The position numbers and the translations under genes were made by a program. A stretch of DNA of 64,000 bases from Lates calcarifer (taxonomy: Eukaryota; Chordata; Actinopteri; Centropomidae), in NCBI RefSeq assembly GCF_001640805.2, contig NC_066843.1, positions 10,813,686-10,877,685 on the forward strand. Reading direction: 5' to 3'. The notes under the pieces are model-generated. The model was given only the letters and a program-made list of their open reading frames with translations. It did no database searches and had not been told where the DNA came from. How positions within the stretch are numbered: position 1 is the stretch's first letter; each line of letters starts with the position of its first letter. Below, one piece after another: positions 1-12,385 of the stretch.

Positions 1-2981
1 TTGAAACTTCTGGATTCAGCCATGCCACATGGCATTAGTAGGATTATTTTGTCTGCTATTTCTTTGTTTTTTATTTAGTTTATTTAGATTCCCTCTACAA
101 CAGCAGTAGCTGCTCTTCCTGGAGTCTGCATAAATTTAGTGACAATTATACGTTTGACATCCATACACACAATGAGTCTCAACAATGTTAATGACAAACA
201 CCGAGACAGAACAACATACCAACCCACAAACCTGCCTTGTACAATAGATGGCTCTACATAATATTGTCACATCATATATTATCACCCCCTTTAGAGAACT
301 GAAAGAAATCAATGAAGCAATATTCATCCCCTGAGCACAAATAAAGAGAAATATAATTATAAGAAATATAAATAGATTTGTATTTTAGCTACTCAATTTC
401 TTGCCTAAATAATTACAATCTTTACATTTTATTAAAGCATGTTTTGACTCCTTTCTGCAAAGAAATACAAAAATAAAATGATCTGTGTCATAATGGCTCA
501 GTCATTTATTGTTCTTTGTATTGAACCCGTTCTACATGGGTGCAATAAAAATGCCCCTCAAATGACTGCCTCATCAATTAATGATGTCTGTCTCAGAAGA
601 ACAACAGATTTTAAAATTGTATTTCTGTAAATGTAGTTATGATGATACTGGCTTTAAAACAAACTAAGGAGTAAAACCCTGTTCAAAAGGTTACTGGAGG
701 GTATTTCAGTCCATCTGACAGGGCTGTGGAAACAACATCTGTTAGGAAACACTGCACTACACTACTATTATGACAAAGCAATGTGGACATGCTACAACCA
801 GAGGATTGACTGTAAATTAATGTGCATACAGCCGATAACAAGCACGCTCTAGTGTGCACATCTAGTCATGGTAACATCTCTGTTTTTGTCACTCACAAAC
901 AATGACCAACGGCATCGTAAACGCAGGTTTGTTTCCACACTGACACATTCCACACAACAACAAAGGCGTTCACTGCGGCCGACGAACATTCTTCCACTGG
1001 GGTGCCACAGCCACACTGTGCTGCTGCTGCTGCTGCTGCTAACCACTGCTACCAATACTGCACCACTAATGCTGACCTGACATTCTAGCAGGGGGCCTGG
1101 GGATGTGTGCGTGTGTGTGTGTTTGGAAAGGGGTGTGTGAGTGTCTGCCCAGACTGTTGTCCTGAACAGAAACCATTTTCTGACTTCTTCAACAGAATCT
1201 GAAATGGATGAGAACAGGAGAGAACTAGAAATGTGTGAGAGAGAGACAGAGGCAGAGGGAGGGGAGGAGATTGGTGCTGAAGTTGCAGTTTGTTTGCTGG
1301 TCTTGCCTGTTATTGTTTTGGATGGAACCAAGCAAGCGCTGACAGATAACTGACCCAGGTTTGGGACAGAGACAGAGGCAGGGAGAGGGTGAGTTCAAGA
1401 GATGGAGAGGGGGAAAATTATTTAGGGAACCCCCCTCCCTACTGTATACACGTTCTTTAAGTCAATGCAACAACAGCTGCACTCATCTCATTTGACCCAA
1501 GGAGACCAGCATGTGATACCTGTTCTGCCATTTCACGTTTCGCAGTCTGAAATCAGAATAAGTCAGAGATGGAGAGAAGAACAATATGGCAGAGAGCATA
1601 GTAACCCAGAGAGCAGACACACAGTGATACTTCAAGGTCAAAAGGTCACTGCTCATTGGACAGGTGCAGCTCTCAACAGTTCATGAATCACCATGTGACT
1701 GCCCTTGACTGTAGCTTGACACTGTTTACCATCAGTGCAGGCGCTGTTCAAACACAGCGGTTGGCTAGCCTGGAAAAACACTTTTCCTCCTAGTGGTAGT
1801 GAAAATAATGAGTCAGAGTACTTGGATCAAATTAGCAATTCATGTTGCTGCCAGCAGTGTATCATGAAGTGAAACACGTATATTAACATGTCAGTTACAG
1901 TTTATTATTCTGCATGTCTGGCACAAGTTGCACTCTGCATTTTAAATATTTTCTTTCTTTATTAATAAAGACCCTCAACACCATGTTAATAAATGGCACA
2001 TTATTACAAGTATCAGTCATGGAATCTGAAACTGGAAAATACATTTTTAGATGATAAAAAAGTGCTTAGGGGCTGTACTGGTCCAGATGTTGATGCTACA
2101 GATGTTACTGAGGCTCCTAAGATTAAAAAACTGTAATTAGCGCTTACAACCACAGTTAGTTATTACTGCGTAAATATAATAAACCAGATTTCACTACCAT
2201 CATTTACAATCTGTCAGTGGCTCTTGTGGTATAAATGGACAAATATAGCAGTCTATTCATCATAGCTTCACATTCATAATGTCAAAGCCGTTGCCTTTTA
2301 CTGGCAGATAACAAAAGGCAGCCACAGTGGCCTTGCAGCTTTCACAGTGACTTAGTGTAAGAAACTGGCTGAATCACGGTTGGTTAAACAGGTTCACAGT
2401 TTTTTTAGATAAGGCCTTATTAAAGTATTGTTTTAATCACTTTTAATTGGGAATAGCACCACTAATATTTCATTTCTGAAACACTAATTGGGCAGCTGTT
2501 AAAGCCTTTACACATTTGGATAATGTACTTACCAAAAGCAGGATGCTCAGAGTACACTAATTACATATGTGTAGGTATAGATAAGGGAAAGGGAAGGCAA
2601 ACTATTTTTTTCTAAACCAATTTGTTGATATTTTTCATTGCAACATTTGTACTAGAAACAGAAAGCTGTGCAAAATAAAGTCTATAAAACATGACATAAA
2701 ACACCCTCATGGGCATGTTTTGGTAGATCATTTAAGGATTTGTCTGACACTGCAGTGAGCTTTTAATTTTTTAACAGGAAACATTTTCTTTATTTTTAAA
2801 GACGCTAAACAGTTGCCTCAGCAGATCACAGAGTGCAGCAGAATGGCACAAATCTCAAAAATCCAGCTTATTTTTAAGGTGTTCCATGCTACATTTTTAA
2901 AAGAAGAACATTGATCACTGTCTTCTTAAAACAAACAGTGAACTTATACATATTAATGACACAGTTCATGTTTGTCTCCAG
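1..2981. other. Intergenic spacer, AT-rich, no gene recognised
   Basis: No open frame here has exon-like borders or a recognisable protein. The stretch holds a short CTG run near 1020-1040 and scattered A/T runs. The short frames between 849 and 1686 are of mixed low-complexity character and look like chance. Confidence 0.6.
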
Positions 2982-3113
2982 TCAGCTCAGCTATGACAGA
3001 TCTTCTGGAAAGCCCCCAGCCCGGTAACTCTGATGTGTCCATCCAAGTGGTTTCCCCCACCCCCCAGAGCACCGTGGTCCACACCCCCACTGCCCAGATG
3101 ACCTCTGAAGCTG
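2982..3113 (+). other. Candidate internal coding exon of an unidentified gene
   Basis: A GC-rich 132-nt island stands out from AT-rich flanks. It is preceded by a pyrimidine stretch ending in CTCCAG and followed by GTGAGT, so both splice borders look good. The open frame enters and leaves in phase 1 and encodes about 44 residues containing [11 protein letters not shown] and [14 protein letters not shown]. This Ser/Thr/Pro/Val-rich composition resembles activation or linker regions of nuclear proteins. I do not recognise the family. In the frame that leaves this exon, a second acceptor-like site at about 4351 would open into a short stretch ending at a stop near 4421. No other exon of such a gene is visible, so it could be an isolated alternative exon, or chance. 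Confidence 0.35.
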
Positions 3114-4889
3114 GTGAGTGGCTGACCCCTAGCCTGTGCAGTGTGGAGGGAACGGCCTCTGCATCACCGCTGAATAATTTCCTGGCCATGGCCGAGCCCA
3201 GTGACAAATCCCTGATTGCAGTGTCTCCGTCCTTAGTGGGAACTCACAACCTGAGCTAGGCTGATGGTACCGTTAACTGAATTCATTACCGCTGTGTACA
3301 AGGTTTTTCTGGTGTTTAGAGGCTATTAAACTCTGTTAGGCCGATGTCAAACTGACCCAAGTGATCAGTCAAACACGCCATTAAAACCGTCTGTAACCAA
3401 TTGGATATGGCTAGGCAGGGATTTATGGTCCAGAATCCGTGTCTAATTAGTTGATTGCTTTCATTGCCTTTTTGATGGATCACTTCCTTTCATGAGTCTC
3501 ACCCATCAAATGAACACCATATAGTATGGTTCACATATTATACTGTCGGGAGTGAAACCTCCTGTAACAGATTTAATATTTCCTCTCAGCACCTCTACCG
3601 GAGAGCTCACTGGAAGATAACCAGTCATATTCCCTTGACTTGTCATTTCCTTTTTCCTTAGCGGTACATAACACTCCACAAAAGAGGTTATAGTGTTTCC
3701 ATTCAAGCCAGGAACTGAGGCCAGAGTGAAAGGTGACTCAGCGTACAGAGCTGCACTTTCTCTCCTGTTTATCAGGGAAGGAGGAAATTACCCCGTCATG
3801 AAAACAGAGAATTTAAAAAAGTGTTCACTGGTGGGTGATTGACAAGGATCCGTTATATATGGCATTCTCAATAATGCAAGTTGGACATTATGCCCTATTT
3901 TAAATGATATATGATAAATGTTTTAATATTAGTACATATATACTGTATATATGTCATGGAAAAGCTGCTAAATGTCACAAATGAAAAAAAGAAACACATA
4001 AGCAGCAAACTTGTTTACTTGTTTACACATTTTGCAGCATCCCTGCTGAGTCTGCCTTCAGCTGTCTGTTTGTGGCCGGTAGCGATCAAACATCTTAAAT
4101 GTCACGGATCAGCCGTGGAAAGTTCATGAAATTTGATTTGCAAAAATATTCTAGATAAAAAGACCTGCCTGCTTCTCAACTGACTCTGCAGTTCTTTGCT
4201 CCCCTTCACGCCAACTTAAAAGACTGTGCAGGTTGTAACTCTCTTTTCCTGACTGTTTGTCAATTAAAGTGAATAAAGTGCACTCCTGGCATATTTCCAT
4301 CACTCCCTGAACCCAGGGTACCTGAGAGGATACTTCTGGTTTCCTCTCCAGTGGCTCCGCAAGAGGAGCAAGGCGGCGGTCTTGTGACGGATTGCTTTGC
4401 TGACCATCCCAGTCACTGATGCACTCCGCCTCATGGTGAGGCATGAGGAGGGTCATGTATCTCCCTTTGCAGGTATCTGGATGCCTGGGAGACAGCTGCC
4501 TCTGGGTGAGGTGATAAAACAGCCCATTTCATTCTGGGGACATCTGATAGTACAGCCAGCTCCACAGAGTCTGGCAGCACTGGGCCCAACTGAAACTGGA
4601 TCACACAGCAGCAGGAGGGAGTGGGCACCAGGCTGTCAGAGCAAAGCCAGATAACAACTGGTTCTGGGCTGCGATTCCAGGATGAAGGTGGAAGTGTAGA
4701 ATACAACTGTGTTTACACTCAGAGATCCTGAGTAAAACTGAAACATTTCAGGTCTGTGTGGGCTCAGAATACATTGCTCAAACCCTTAAAATGCACAGGA
4801 TGTTATAGGTCTTAATTATATGAGCAGCTAATTTGGTCTAAATATAGCCGTGTAGAGTTGCTATATTGTTATACTGTCTGTTTTCTCTG
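3114..4889. other. Intergenic spacer with a GC-richer patch at 4150-4720
   Basis: Mostly AT-rich spacer with no recognisable gene. The 4150-4720 patch is GC-richer and carries an acceptor-like TTTCCTCTCCAG near 4340-4351, but no second border defines an exon. The weak frames here on both strands match no family I know. Confidence 0.5.
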
Positions 4890-5150
4890 AGGAAAAAGTC
4901 AACTTTTTCTGAGAGTTAGATGAGAAGATATTTGAATATCTGTACACTGAATACAGCTGGTTAGCTGAACTTAGCTTAGCATAATCACTGGAAAGCCTGG
5001 CTCTGTCTGAAGGTTTGTTGCTTTTGGGTAAGGCCATGCTAGCTGTTTTCCCGTTTCCAAATTTTGTGCTAAGCTAAGCTAACTGTCTACTTATGTTAGC
5101 TTTACATTTACTTAACATGAAAGTCAATCAGTCTCAGCAAGAAAGTGTCA
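4890..5150 (+). repeat. Decayed teleost interspersed repeat (TTAGCTTAGCATAA family)
   Basis: The segment contains GAGAGTTAGATGAGAAGAT near its left end, then TTAGCTTAGCATAA and CCTGGCTCTGTCTG. GTGCTAAGCTAAGCTAAC lies to the right, followed by AGCAAGAAAGTG. This order matches a very abundant interspersed repeat of spiny-rayed fishes, shortened internally. The longer copy at 23650-24235 shares these words. Confidence 0.7.
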
Positions 5151-6356
5151 CAGCTCTTTGAATTTTTTTTAACTATATCAGACTATATTGTTCTCAGATT
5201 TTTCAACACATCAACATTGAAATTTGTATCACCTTGGTCAGGCTCTTATTTTGACACTCTTCACTACTTAGGGAAAAAAACGCACCACATCCAATTAAAA
5301 TTAACTACAAACATGACACTTTTATTGAACTTTTTTTCCTGAATCGGTTACAGAAACAAGAGAGTTAACTGTTTTTTTTTTTTTCTTTTTCTAATCAGGG
5401 GAATCAAGTTCTATACATAGGCATGCTGCGTCACTGCACAGTCACAGCTGTGAAAACCAATATCACCCCTGTCAGCTGCCCCGCTGGAACAGTCTGAAGG
5501 CAAGACAAATCAGGAGAGGACAGGCAAGGACATGTCAAACCCAGGGAGGATGGGTGTTCAAATGAGCTGCCCAGGGATGACAAACTTAACATATAGAAGT
5601 TTTGTGCAAATTTCACCACAGTCTATTTGATTTTAAACACAGAGACGACATCAGCCAGAAGATTCTCTTTTTTTCCCCTTGAGTCTTCAAACTAACAGAG
5701 GAAGTTATTATTAGGTCCAGTGATGTTGGCATTTTGTTCCTAATTTGGACCCTTTTCCCCTGACTTTAATCTCTTTGCTTCTCCAGAACCAGCTCCCTTT
5801 TGTGTTTAAGAAAGCACAGACATTAAGTGTGTCATCGGATATACACTGAAATTATGATTGCTGTCACATGACCTTTACATAAATAGAGTTAGTATTCAAA
5901 AGTACGTCTGAGAAAGGTCTTACATGTAGAAATGGTGATAAGCATGCACAGATAGGTAGTCGACAAGTGCAAAATCTACGAAGTCACATGTTATTCTTTT
6001 TTTTCTGTACTCCACATTGAGTGAAAACATCACAAGAATCGAACCTCCCCCCACCCCACCCCCCAGCTCCAGAGCTTTGTCTCATTACTGCTAACCATCC
6101 AAAATCCTGAGGACAGTTCTTCTTCATGGGCTACGACTCACGGATTCCAGGGCCCAGTAGTCTGTTTCTGACCAGGATCGGCCCAGACGGAGCTCTCTTT
6201 GGGCATCGAGCTGGCCTGCTAGTGCCAGTCCTATTTTAGAATAGCCAGTGGGTAAGACATAAACACACAGCAGAAAGGAAGGGACCCTTAATCTTTTCTT
6301 AGTTGAGGGTTGCTGTAAGACCTGGGGGTCATCAGTATTGGTGGGTTTAAAGTTAA
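5151..6356. other. Spacer or distal 3'UTR of gprc5b
   Basis: No coding frame is convincing. A minus-strand AATAAA (TTTATT at 5321-5326) offers a distal polyadenylation site for gprc5b. The patch 6110-6250 is GC-richer than its surroundings and could be conserved UTR or a control element. Poly-T runs occur at 5371-5384 and near 6000. Confidence 0.4.
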
Positions 6357-6362
6357 TTTATT
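6357..6362 (-). promoter_or_regulatory. gprc5b: Candidate polyadenylation signal of gprc5b
   Basis: TTTATT on the plus strand reads AATAAA on the gprc5b strand. It is the first such hexamer I found downstream of the gprc5b stop codon, about 2.5 kb away. A long 3'UTR fits the mammalian gene. The site is inferred; 5321-5326 is an alternative. Confidence 0.45.
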
Positions 6363-7125
6363 CTGCCCTTCCTGCTGCTTTTTTTTTCTTTTATAATCAT
6401 ATCACGGAATAAGTCATTGTATACTGCATGAAGTGCCAAGAATTCATTTTTCTGGCAAAAAAAAAACAAGTTTGTATCCCTGTGACTGTTACAGCAAAGA
6501 GTGGACCACTGTCTTGACTGCGCAGGAGGTACAAACAACACAAATCCCTATAAATGACAAATCATATAATTTCCTTGAACATTAATCAAACAGAAAAAAT
6601 AAAAGCATATCTAGTGTTCGCAAAACATTTCCAAAATGCTAGTTAAAAAAAATAAAAGACACCAGCAAGAGAAAAATAAAAGCATAATGTAACAAGCAAA
6701 TGTATGAACACAAAGCAAACCAGTTAAAAAAAACAAAAAAAAAACATCCCCAGATAAAAACAGATTGCAGTAGTCAGTTCTCCAGTAGGTCATATGACAC
6801 TGGTGTCTAAACTCAGCCTACAGTTTAAAAAAAGAAAAAAAGTAAACAAGCAAGCAAAGCTTTACAGCACTACTATGTACACAGCTTCTCGGGTGAAAGA
6901 GAGAGCTGGTGTCACGATGAGGGGAAAGGGTGTGAAACGGAGACTCCAGTGAAACAAGAGTCCTTCTTGGCACAGGGGGGGTGGAGGGGGCTTGAGCTAC
7001 AGGAGGACGGTGAGGTGGAGGAGGAAGAAGAGGAAAAGGAGGAGGAGGGAGGGAGAGAAGCTTCACTAGATAAAGATGACAACCACACAGAGCAGAGCAG
7101 CACGGCCGCCTCCACAAAGCGCACA

Positions 7126-7128
<3 letters not shown>

Positions 7129-7156
<28 letters not shown>
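7129..7156. repeat. (AC)14 microsatellite
   Basis: A perfect dinucleotide tract inside the inferred gprc5b 3'UTR, so the transcript would carry GU repeats. Confidence 0.95.
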
Positions 7157-7159
<3 letters not shown>

Positions 7160-8108
7160 GACAGACCGGGAGCCATTTTCTCGCGCAGATCGGAGGCTGA
7201 ACTGAGGGAAGTCACAGAGATCTCGCTGTCACATTGGGCTCCCCCCGGACCATCTCTCGCTCCCTCCTTCCTCCTCGCTCTTCCTACCATCTTCCTCCCT
7301 TCTCCTCCTCTTGTATTTGATCTCCTTCTTTCTACCTTGCACTGTAAATCTGATCTTTCTAAGGCTCTAGGATATTTCCACACACCAGCCACACAGCTCT
7401 ATAGCCTGTCACTCACAGTTTTTGACTGTATCTGCATCAGGGTTGCCCCTGTAGTTTTGTGCCTCACTGGGGAAGTTGCGTGAAGGAATATTTAGCACCA
7501 GAAAGCAACCTTGACGTTGAAATTCTTTTTTTTTGTTGTTGTTTTTTCCCCGTCAACTCCCGACACACATAAAATCACAACACTCACGTACGCACACATA
7601 AAAACACACAGATAGAGGAACTAAGAACAGGAGACCATTTCATTTCCTCGCTCTGTTTCCCGCTGATACAAAGTGACAGTTTCTCCTGGCTGGTTCAAAC
7701 CGCCAGTGGCCACCGGAGATGTGGGAGAGCAGCACAGCAGTCTGACCTAGATTCATGAACCAGCGCTTCCCTCTCCCCCAGCTCTCACCCCCCACCCCCG
7801 ACAATGACTGACACCCCTCCTTGTCCAATCAGAATCCACTCTACTCCATCAAATATCAAACGGCAGTTCATTAGCAGCTTGTAATCCCTCCGTTCAGGTG
7901 CTCCCTCCGGTGCTGCTTTTTGTTGTGTCTGCGGTCACAGCTGGGAACTTCTTTTCCCACCACAGTTCAGGGGTTTCACAGTTTTGGTTTTTTTTTTGTT
8001 GTTGTTTTTTTTTTTGCAAAGTGTCCATGCAGGTGGGAGGATGAGGCAAGGTGAGAGGAGTTATGTGTTATATTCACAGAGAAGTGCAGACCAGAGATAG
8101 AGATAGAG

Positions 8109-8111
<3 letters not shown>

Positions 8112-8142
<31 letters not shown>
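8112..8142. repeat. 31-base poly-G tract
   Basis: An uninterrupted run of 31 G on the plus strand, preceded by AGATAGAGAT units. It is poly-C in the inferred gprc5b 3'UTR. The length given by the assembly may be unreliable. Confidence 0.9.
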
Positions 8143-8143
<1 letters not shown>

Positions 8144-8862
8144 AACAGTCTGGAGAGAGATGGTTTGTTGGAGTGGTAGAGTTGAGATGTGGGGAATAGA
8201 CGCAGACTCTTTCCTCTCATATACTGTACATACACACCCACAGAGGCTGGGTTCTTTTTAAGCAGGCGGTGCTCAAGCTTGTACAGTTGCCCATGTGCTT
8301 TGCCTTTACCTACGCTGTGGATGGATGGAGGACAGAGCCAAATGTTTTCTACTCAAGCGCCAGCGTTGTGACGAGCAGCAGAAAAGACATCCTGACTGAC
8401 AGGAAGAGAGATACAGAGCAGGAAAGAGCGATAGATTTCACAGTTTTGGAGGATGCTTACAGTGCTGCAGTCTCTGGGAAGCGAACCAAATGAAAAAGAA
8501 AAAGAATACTGCGCGTTGATATTTTCAGATCTGAGTCAGCGTGTGTTTTGTTTTGCTACTCGCTGGTCACACTTTGAGATTTTTACACCCTTCTATGGAG
8601 ATTTGTGTGCTAGAAGAGCTTTAGCTCTGTCCTCCATACCCTACTCTCTCTCAGTCTCACACACACTCATACGTTATAATAGTTGATTGGCACACAGTCA
8701 GTGTTAAAGTCTGTACACAGAGTGAAAGGGCCCCGCTGGCATCCGCATCTGAAGTCCAATCCAACCAGGCAGGCCCCTCGTCCCAGACCCCTCCCTCCTC
8801 ACCCTCTCCATCCTCTTCTTCTCTTCATTTTATATCACACATCCTCTTTCCAGTCCTCTCAC

Positions 8863-8907
8863 TCACCACAGCTGCCTCCCCGTGTAGGTTGGAGGGGCAG
8901 AGGGCAC
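8863..8907 (-). CDS. gprc5b: gprc5b last coding exon (45 nt)
   Basis: The acceptor CTACAG is followed by a phase-0 exon encoding VPSAPPTYTGRQLW and a TGA at 8865-8863. The peptide matches the conserved GPRC5B C-terminus. It is too short to be found by frame length alone. Confidence 0.92.
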   Translation of the reverse strand: MPSAPPTYTGRQLW

Positions 8908-11900
8908 CTGTAGAAGGAAAAATTACGTTAAAAAATTACGTTCATAAATGATAATATGGATAGCGTATTCAAACATGCATCTTTGCACACATGCGCACAG
9001 TAGCTGCAAGGGTCACCATGCACACTTTTTATTCACGTTTACAAATCTCTGGGCAAAGACAAAATGTATCTCTGACTGCAAGGCTGTATTTCTACGATCA
9101 GAAAATATCATGTTTCTAATGAAAATTAATGGAATTAATTCATAGCAATTTGGCACTACTGTTTCTTTCTTGAAATTAGACCAGTAATTTGAACAGCCTG
9201 ATAATGAATTTCATTATAATATGTCATTTAATAATAATTCATAAGATTTATATAAATATATAGATGCAACCCCCCACGCCTTTCTAAAAACAAACCTTCT
9301 ATGTCTGACAATCTTTTACTTACTTTTACTTTGACGTAAACCCTTTCAGACACTGTTCATACTTGGCATTAACGTGTGTCTTTGGTGATCCAATCCCAAG
9401 TGGTACATTAAAATGCTTCTCCACATGTGTTTTAAGTGACCACTTGTGATCAGATTGCACTTCTCCGTTCAATATGCAGACAAACACATACATGATTCCG
9501 TCGTCTGTTTTAACGGGCAGGATGCAGTACTGCACTTTCTGCGCCTAGTCTGCTGGAAATTAAAAGAAGAGGAAGAAATCAAAACAACACAGACAGGGTC
9601 TATTCCTCGGCGTGTTCCAGGCAAACCAAATCACCCAAGATGTTTAACGCTCTCATCCTGTATCTCTGTGGGCTTTTTAAAAGTTGGGCCCATCATGGAG
9701 AAAGCCAGTTTACGTAGCTTGAGAACCAGCTGAATGAGGACAGCAGTTGAGTGGGCGGTCCTTCAGTGCAGCTCAGGACACATTTGCATACACACTGCTA
9801 ATAGAATGTGGCCATACGTGTCCTCAATGCATCTTGGACCTATACTTAGAGCTTTCTGCTTGTGATCTGATCACCCAAGATGCATGTTAATGCCAGGTAT
9901 GGACAGGACCTCTCGTGTCTTCTAGTGGCGGTCCCAGATTTTAAGGTAGTATTTACTTATTTACTTACAAAGCTGCAGAAAATCTCTAGACTTTTTCCTG
10001 CTTTAAACCCAAGTTAAAATGTTTTATGCTTTCCATTCCTTTTGAGACATTTTGGGAACCAAGCTTGTTCCTAGCTTTCTTCGTTCCTAACTACGTAGTG
10101 GTATTGATTTTTTCATCTAATTCTTTCTTTCTTTTCTGTTCACTCAATCTCACACACTGCACGGTCTTCTATTTGATTCTCTGCACTTTCATCTTTTTCA
10201 TTATTTTCATCCTTTTAAACTGATGTGTTAAAAGCTGAATTCCTCATTTAATATCTTCTATACCTCATACAAAGCACTTTGTTTTAAAAATGCAATATAA
10301 ATAAGCTCATCTCTCCTTTCAGACTGATGCACAAAAGCACTGGTTGTGCAAACTAATGATATTTTATGCAGAGCAGCTTAAGGAGAAGTCTGCTTTCCCT
10401 TTGTCGGCTAAATCAGCACACCTAGCTGCAATCTCTAGGAATAGTGACTACAAATTATCTTTTAGTCAGTAGAGAGTGTTGCTTCAGCATTTTAGCCTCC
10501 AGTGGTATGTGTAGAGGTGTGTGTGTGTGTGTTGTGCTCTTGTGTGGCAGGTTTAATTCATAACACAGTGGCTGGAAAACGGTTCACCTGTGCCAGCCAG
10601 AGCGCCCATTCATCCTGCATAATGAAGGGTGTGACAGGCCTCGCAGACAGTCACATCGCTCAGTGGACGGATAGCATCGCAGCTTATTTACACACACAGG
10701 AGCACATGGACGCTCTCTCACACTCACCCGTGAACGAATCAGTGTCAGATGAGTGACCGTTTGTGACAAATACCTATCCGTGCATGTGCCCATGAAAATA
10801 CAAACACACACACAGGCACGTGAACATGCGCACACAAAGTGATAATGCACGCACACACTCACACCTCTCCCTCATTCTTGTGCAATGACGTACGGTCTGG
10901 AAACGCACAAATGTGCATGCAGTCTCGCCGGTGTGGTCGAATGAGAGAGCGGCGTGTAAGCGGCGTGTACCTGTGACTGGGAGGATGTACTCACCGCTCC
11001 CCCGTTCAGGATCATGGTCATCTCGGTGGGTTGGTAGACGTTGCTACGGAAAGGAGCGCTAGGCCTGGCGCCGGTGTTGCTGTTGTGTTGCCCGGCGCCA
11101 CCGCCGCTCCTCAAACCTGGCATGAAATAGACAGGAGTGACGGACAGAGATTACTCACTGTGACTCACCACGCCACTCTTGAAAAAAGCGACACTTGCTG
11201 TGTAATCCTGCACCACATAAATTTCTCCTGCACTTATTTCTAGCCACACATGCAAATTTACTGGTGTTCTATTACTCACTTTGGCCTACATTCCTCCTAC
11301 AGCCTGTCCGCACATATTACGCCTGTCTGCTTTAAAATAGCAGATTGTACTGTACCTGCAGTGTTCTCGTCGTTGTATCCGTAGCCCTGGTTCTCCACAA
11401 ACTGCCTGTGAGAGAGTGGGATGTCTTCATCGAAGCTCGTCTCCCTCATCCGTGTTGAGTTCTGGGAGGTGTCGAAGTAATCTGGGGCAGTGGGTTGTGG
11501 CGGTGGTCTCAGGCAGATGTGGGATTCAGGAATGGCATGGAAGATGAGCAGCAGCCAGCCCTGAGCCACCAAAGCTATGGCCAGTGCCGGGTCATTCCAG
11601 TCCGGTGACCTTCCCAGCCAGGCGTTGCCGTACAGGTAGAAGCCCACCCAGGCCACCCACAGCAGCAAGGACAGAAGGCAGGTCACCAGCAGCCAGATGG
11701 CGTTGCAACGCCACTGGCGTGTCTTCCCACACAGGGCCAGGGAGGCGGCAGTCAGCGCAGCTAGTAGGAGAGCTAGCACGTAGCTGCAGGCTAGTGAGAA
11801 GTCCAGGGGCAGGTACTGACAGGCAGCTCGCCCCTCCCGCAGCACGGTCAGGAGCAGCCATTCGGCAGCAATGATGCCCTGCACAGCGCTCAAACCCAGA

Positions 11901-12385
11901 GCCAAGCCGGTGAGGGCGCAGCCTCCAGGGCTCCGACGCTCCCGGCCCAGCCTGCGCAGACGAACACCCTGCACCAGCAAGCAGGAGAAGCAGACGGCAA
12001 ACAGGAGACCCCACAGGGCCCTACGGAGCAAGCATAACGACTCATCCTGCTCGATCAGATAAGCAAAGCTCAGGCCAAACAAGCCAAGGATGCCGAGGAG
12101 CAGCAGGAGGATGGGTCCAACGCCACTGCGCTTCTCAGCCTCACTGATGTGGCGTAAACGGCACAGCAGGACTAGGGCAAGTAAGATGGCAGCCAGCACC
12201 CCACCGGCAGCCACAGACTCGACAGCTACACCCCATATGGAGTCCAGGTCACAGAGGAGGGTGTAGGGACGCACGAGGCCCCAGCCGCAGCCTCTTGGAA
12301 GAGCCTCAGAGTCCTCTGAGTCCTGACTGCTGGCACGATGAGCGACAGTCAGCAGCAGCAGGAGGAGGACCGGGAGGAACGCCAT
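8863..12385 (-). CDS. gprc5b: G-protein coupled receptor class C group 5 member B (orphan RAIG-type receptor)
   Basis: Coding exons are 11356-12385, 10995-11116 and 8863-8907, joined in phases 1 and 0 to give 398 aa; the human protein is about 403. Residues 1-20 form a signal peptide, and the short ectodomain has the CGWGL...LCDLDSIWGV pattern. Seven membrane segments lie at roughly 54-77, 88-111, 123-143, 157-182, 196-219, 229-252 and 266-289. The tail keeps PDYFDTSQ and RMRETSFDEDIPL, then PSAPFRSNVYQPTEM, and ends PPTYTGRQLW, which is diagnostic of GPRC5B. The family lacks the large Venus-flytrap ligand domain of class C receptors. GPRC5B is known as a retinoic-acid-inducible orphan of plasma membrane and lipid rafts in brain and fat. 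The start was chosen at 12385 because AG/AGATGG places the ATG two bases after the acceptor, as in the family. Intron 1 is about 8.2 kb. Confidence 0.95.
9353..9906. mobile_element. Non-autonomous DNA transposon (MITE-like) with ~48-bp inverted ends
   Basis: The left end contains CTTGGCATTAACGTGTGTC followed by TTGGTGATCCAATC. The right end, read on the opposite strand, contains CCTGGCATTAACATGCATC followed by TTGGGTGATCAGATC. The two ends pair over about 48 bases with around eight mismatches. No transposase is encoded. The type occurs widely in fish genomes. It sits in the last intron of gprc5b and the exact outer borders are uncertain. Confidence 0.75.
10995..11116 (-). CDS. gprc5b: gprc5b penultimate coding exon
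   Basis: The acceptor TGCCAG precedes the exon (phase 1) and the donor GTGAGT follows it (phase 0). It encodes GLRSGGGAGQHNSNTGARPS and then APFRSNVYQPTEMTMILNGG, the conserved intracellular tail of GPRC5B. Confidence 0.93.
11356..12385 (-). CDS. gprc5b: gprc5b main coding exon (signal peptide and seven TM segments)
   Basis: This 1030-nt exon carries the ATG at 12385-12383, the signal peptide, all seven membrane segments and the proximal tail to ENTA. The donor is GCAG/GTACAG. Having all TM segments in one exon is typical of GPRC5 genes. Confidence 0.95.

Larger units (their letters stand above)
6363..8862 (-). other. gprc5b: Probable 3'UTR of gprc5b
   Basis: This stretch follows the gprc5b stop codon on the minus strand without another gene. 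It is rich in simple sequence: an (AC)14 tract, purine-rich runs at 7010-7060, poly-T blocks near 7525 and 7988, and a 31-G homopolymer. The short frames here are low-complexity shadows. The extent depends on which polyadenylation signal is used. Confidence 0.5.

Noticed and set aside
6818..7483. Several 80-135 codon frames on both strands
   Set aside because: Purine/pyrimidine-rich and CA-repeat translation within the inferred gprc5b 3'UTR.
11584..12062. Frames of 63-140 codons on both strands opposite the gprc5b main exon
   Set aside because: Shadows of the GC-rich receptor exon in other frames.
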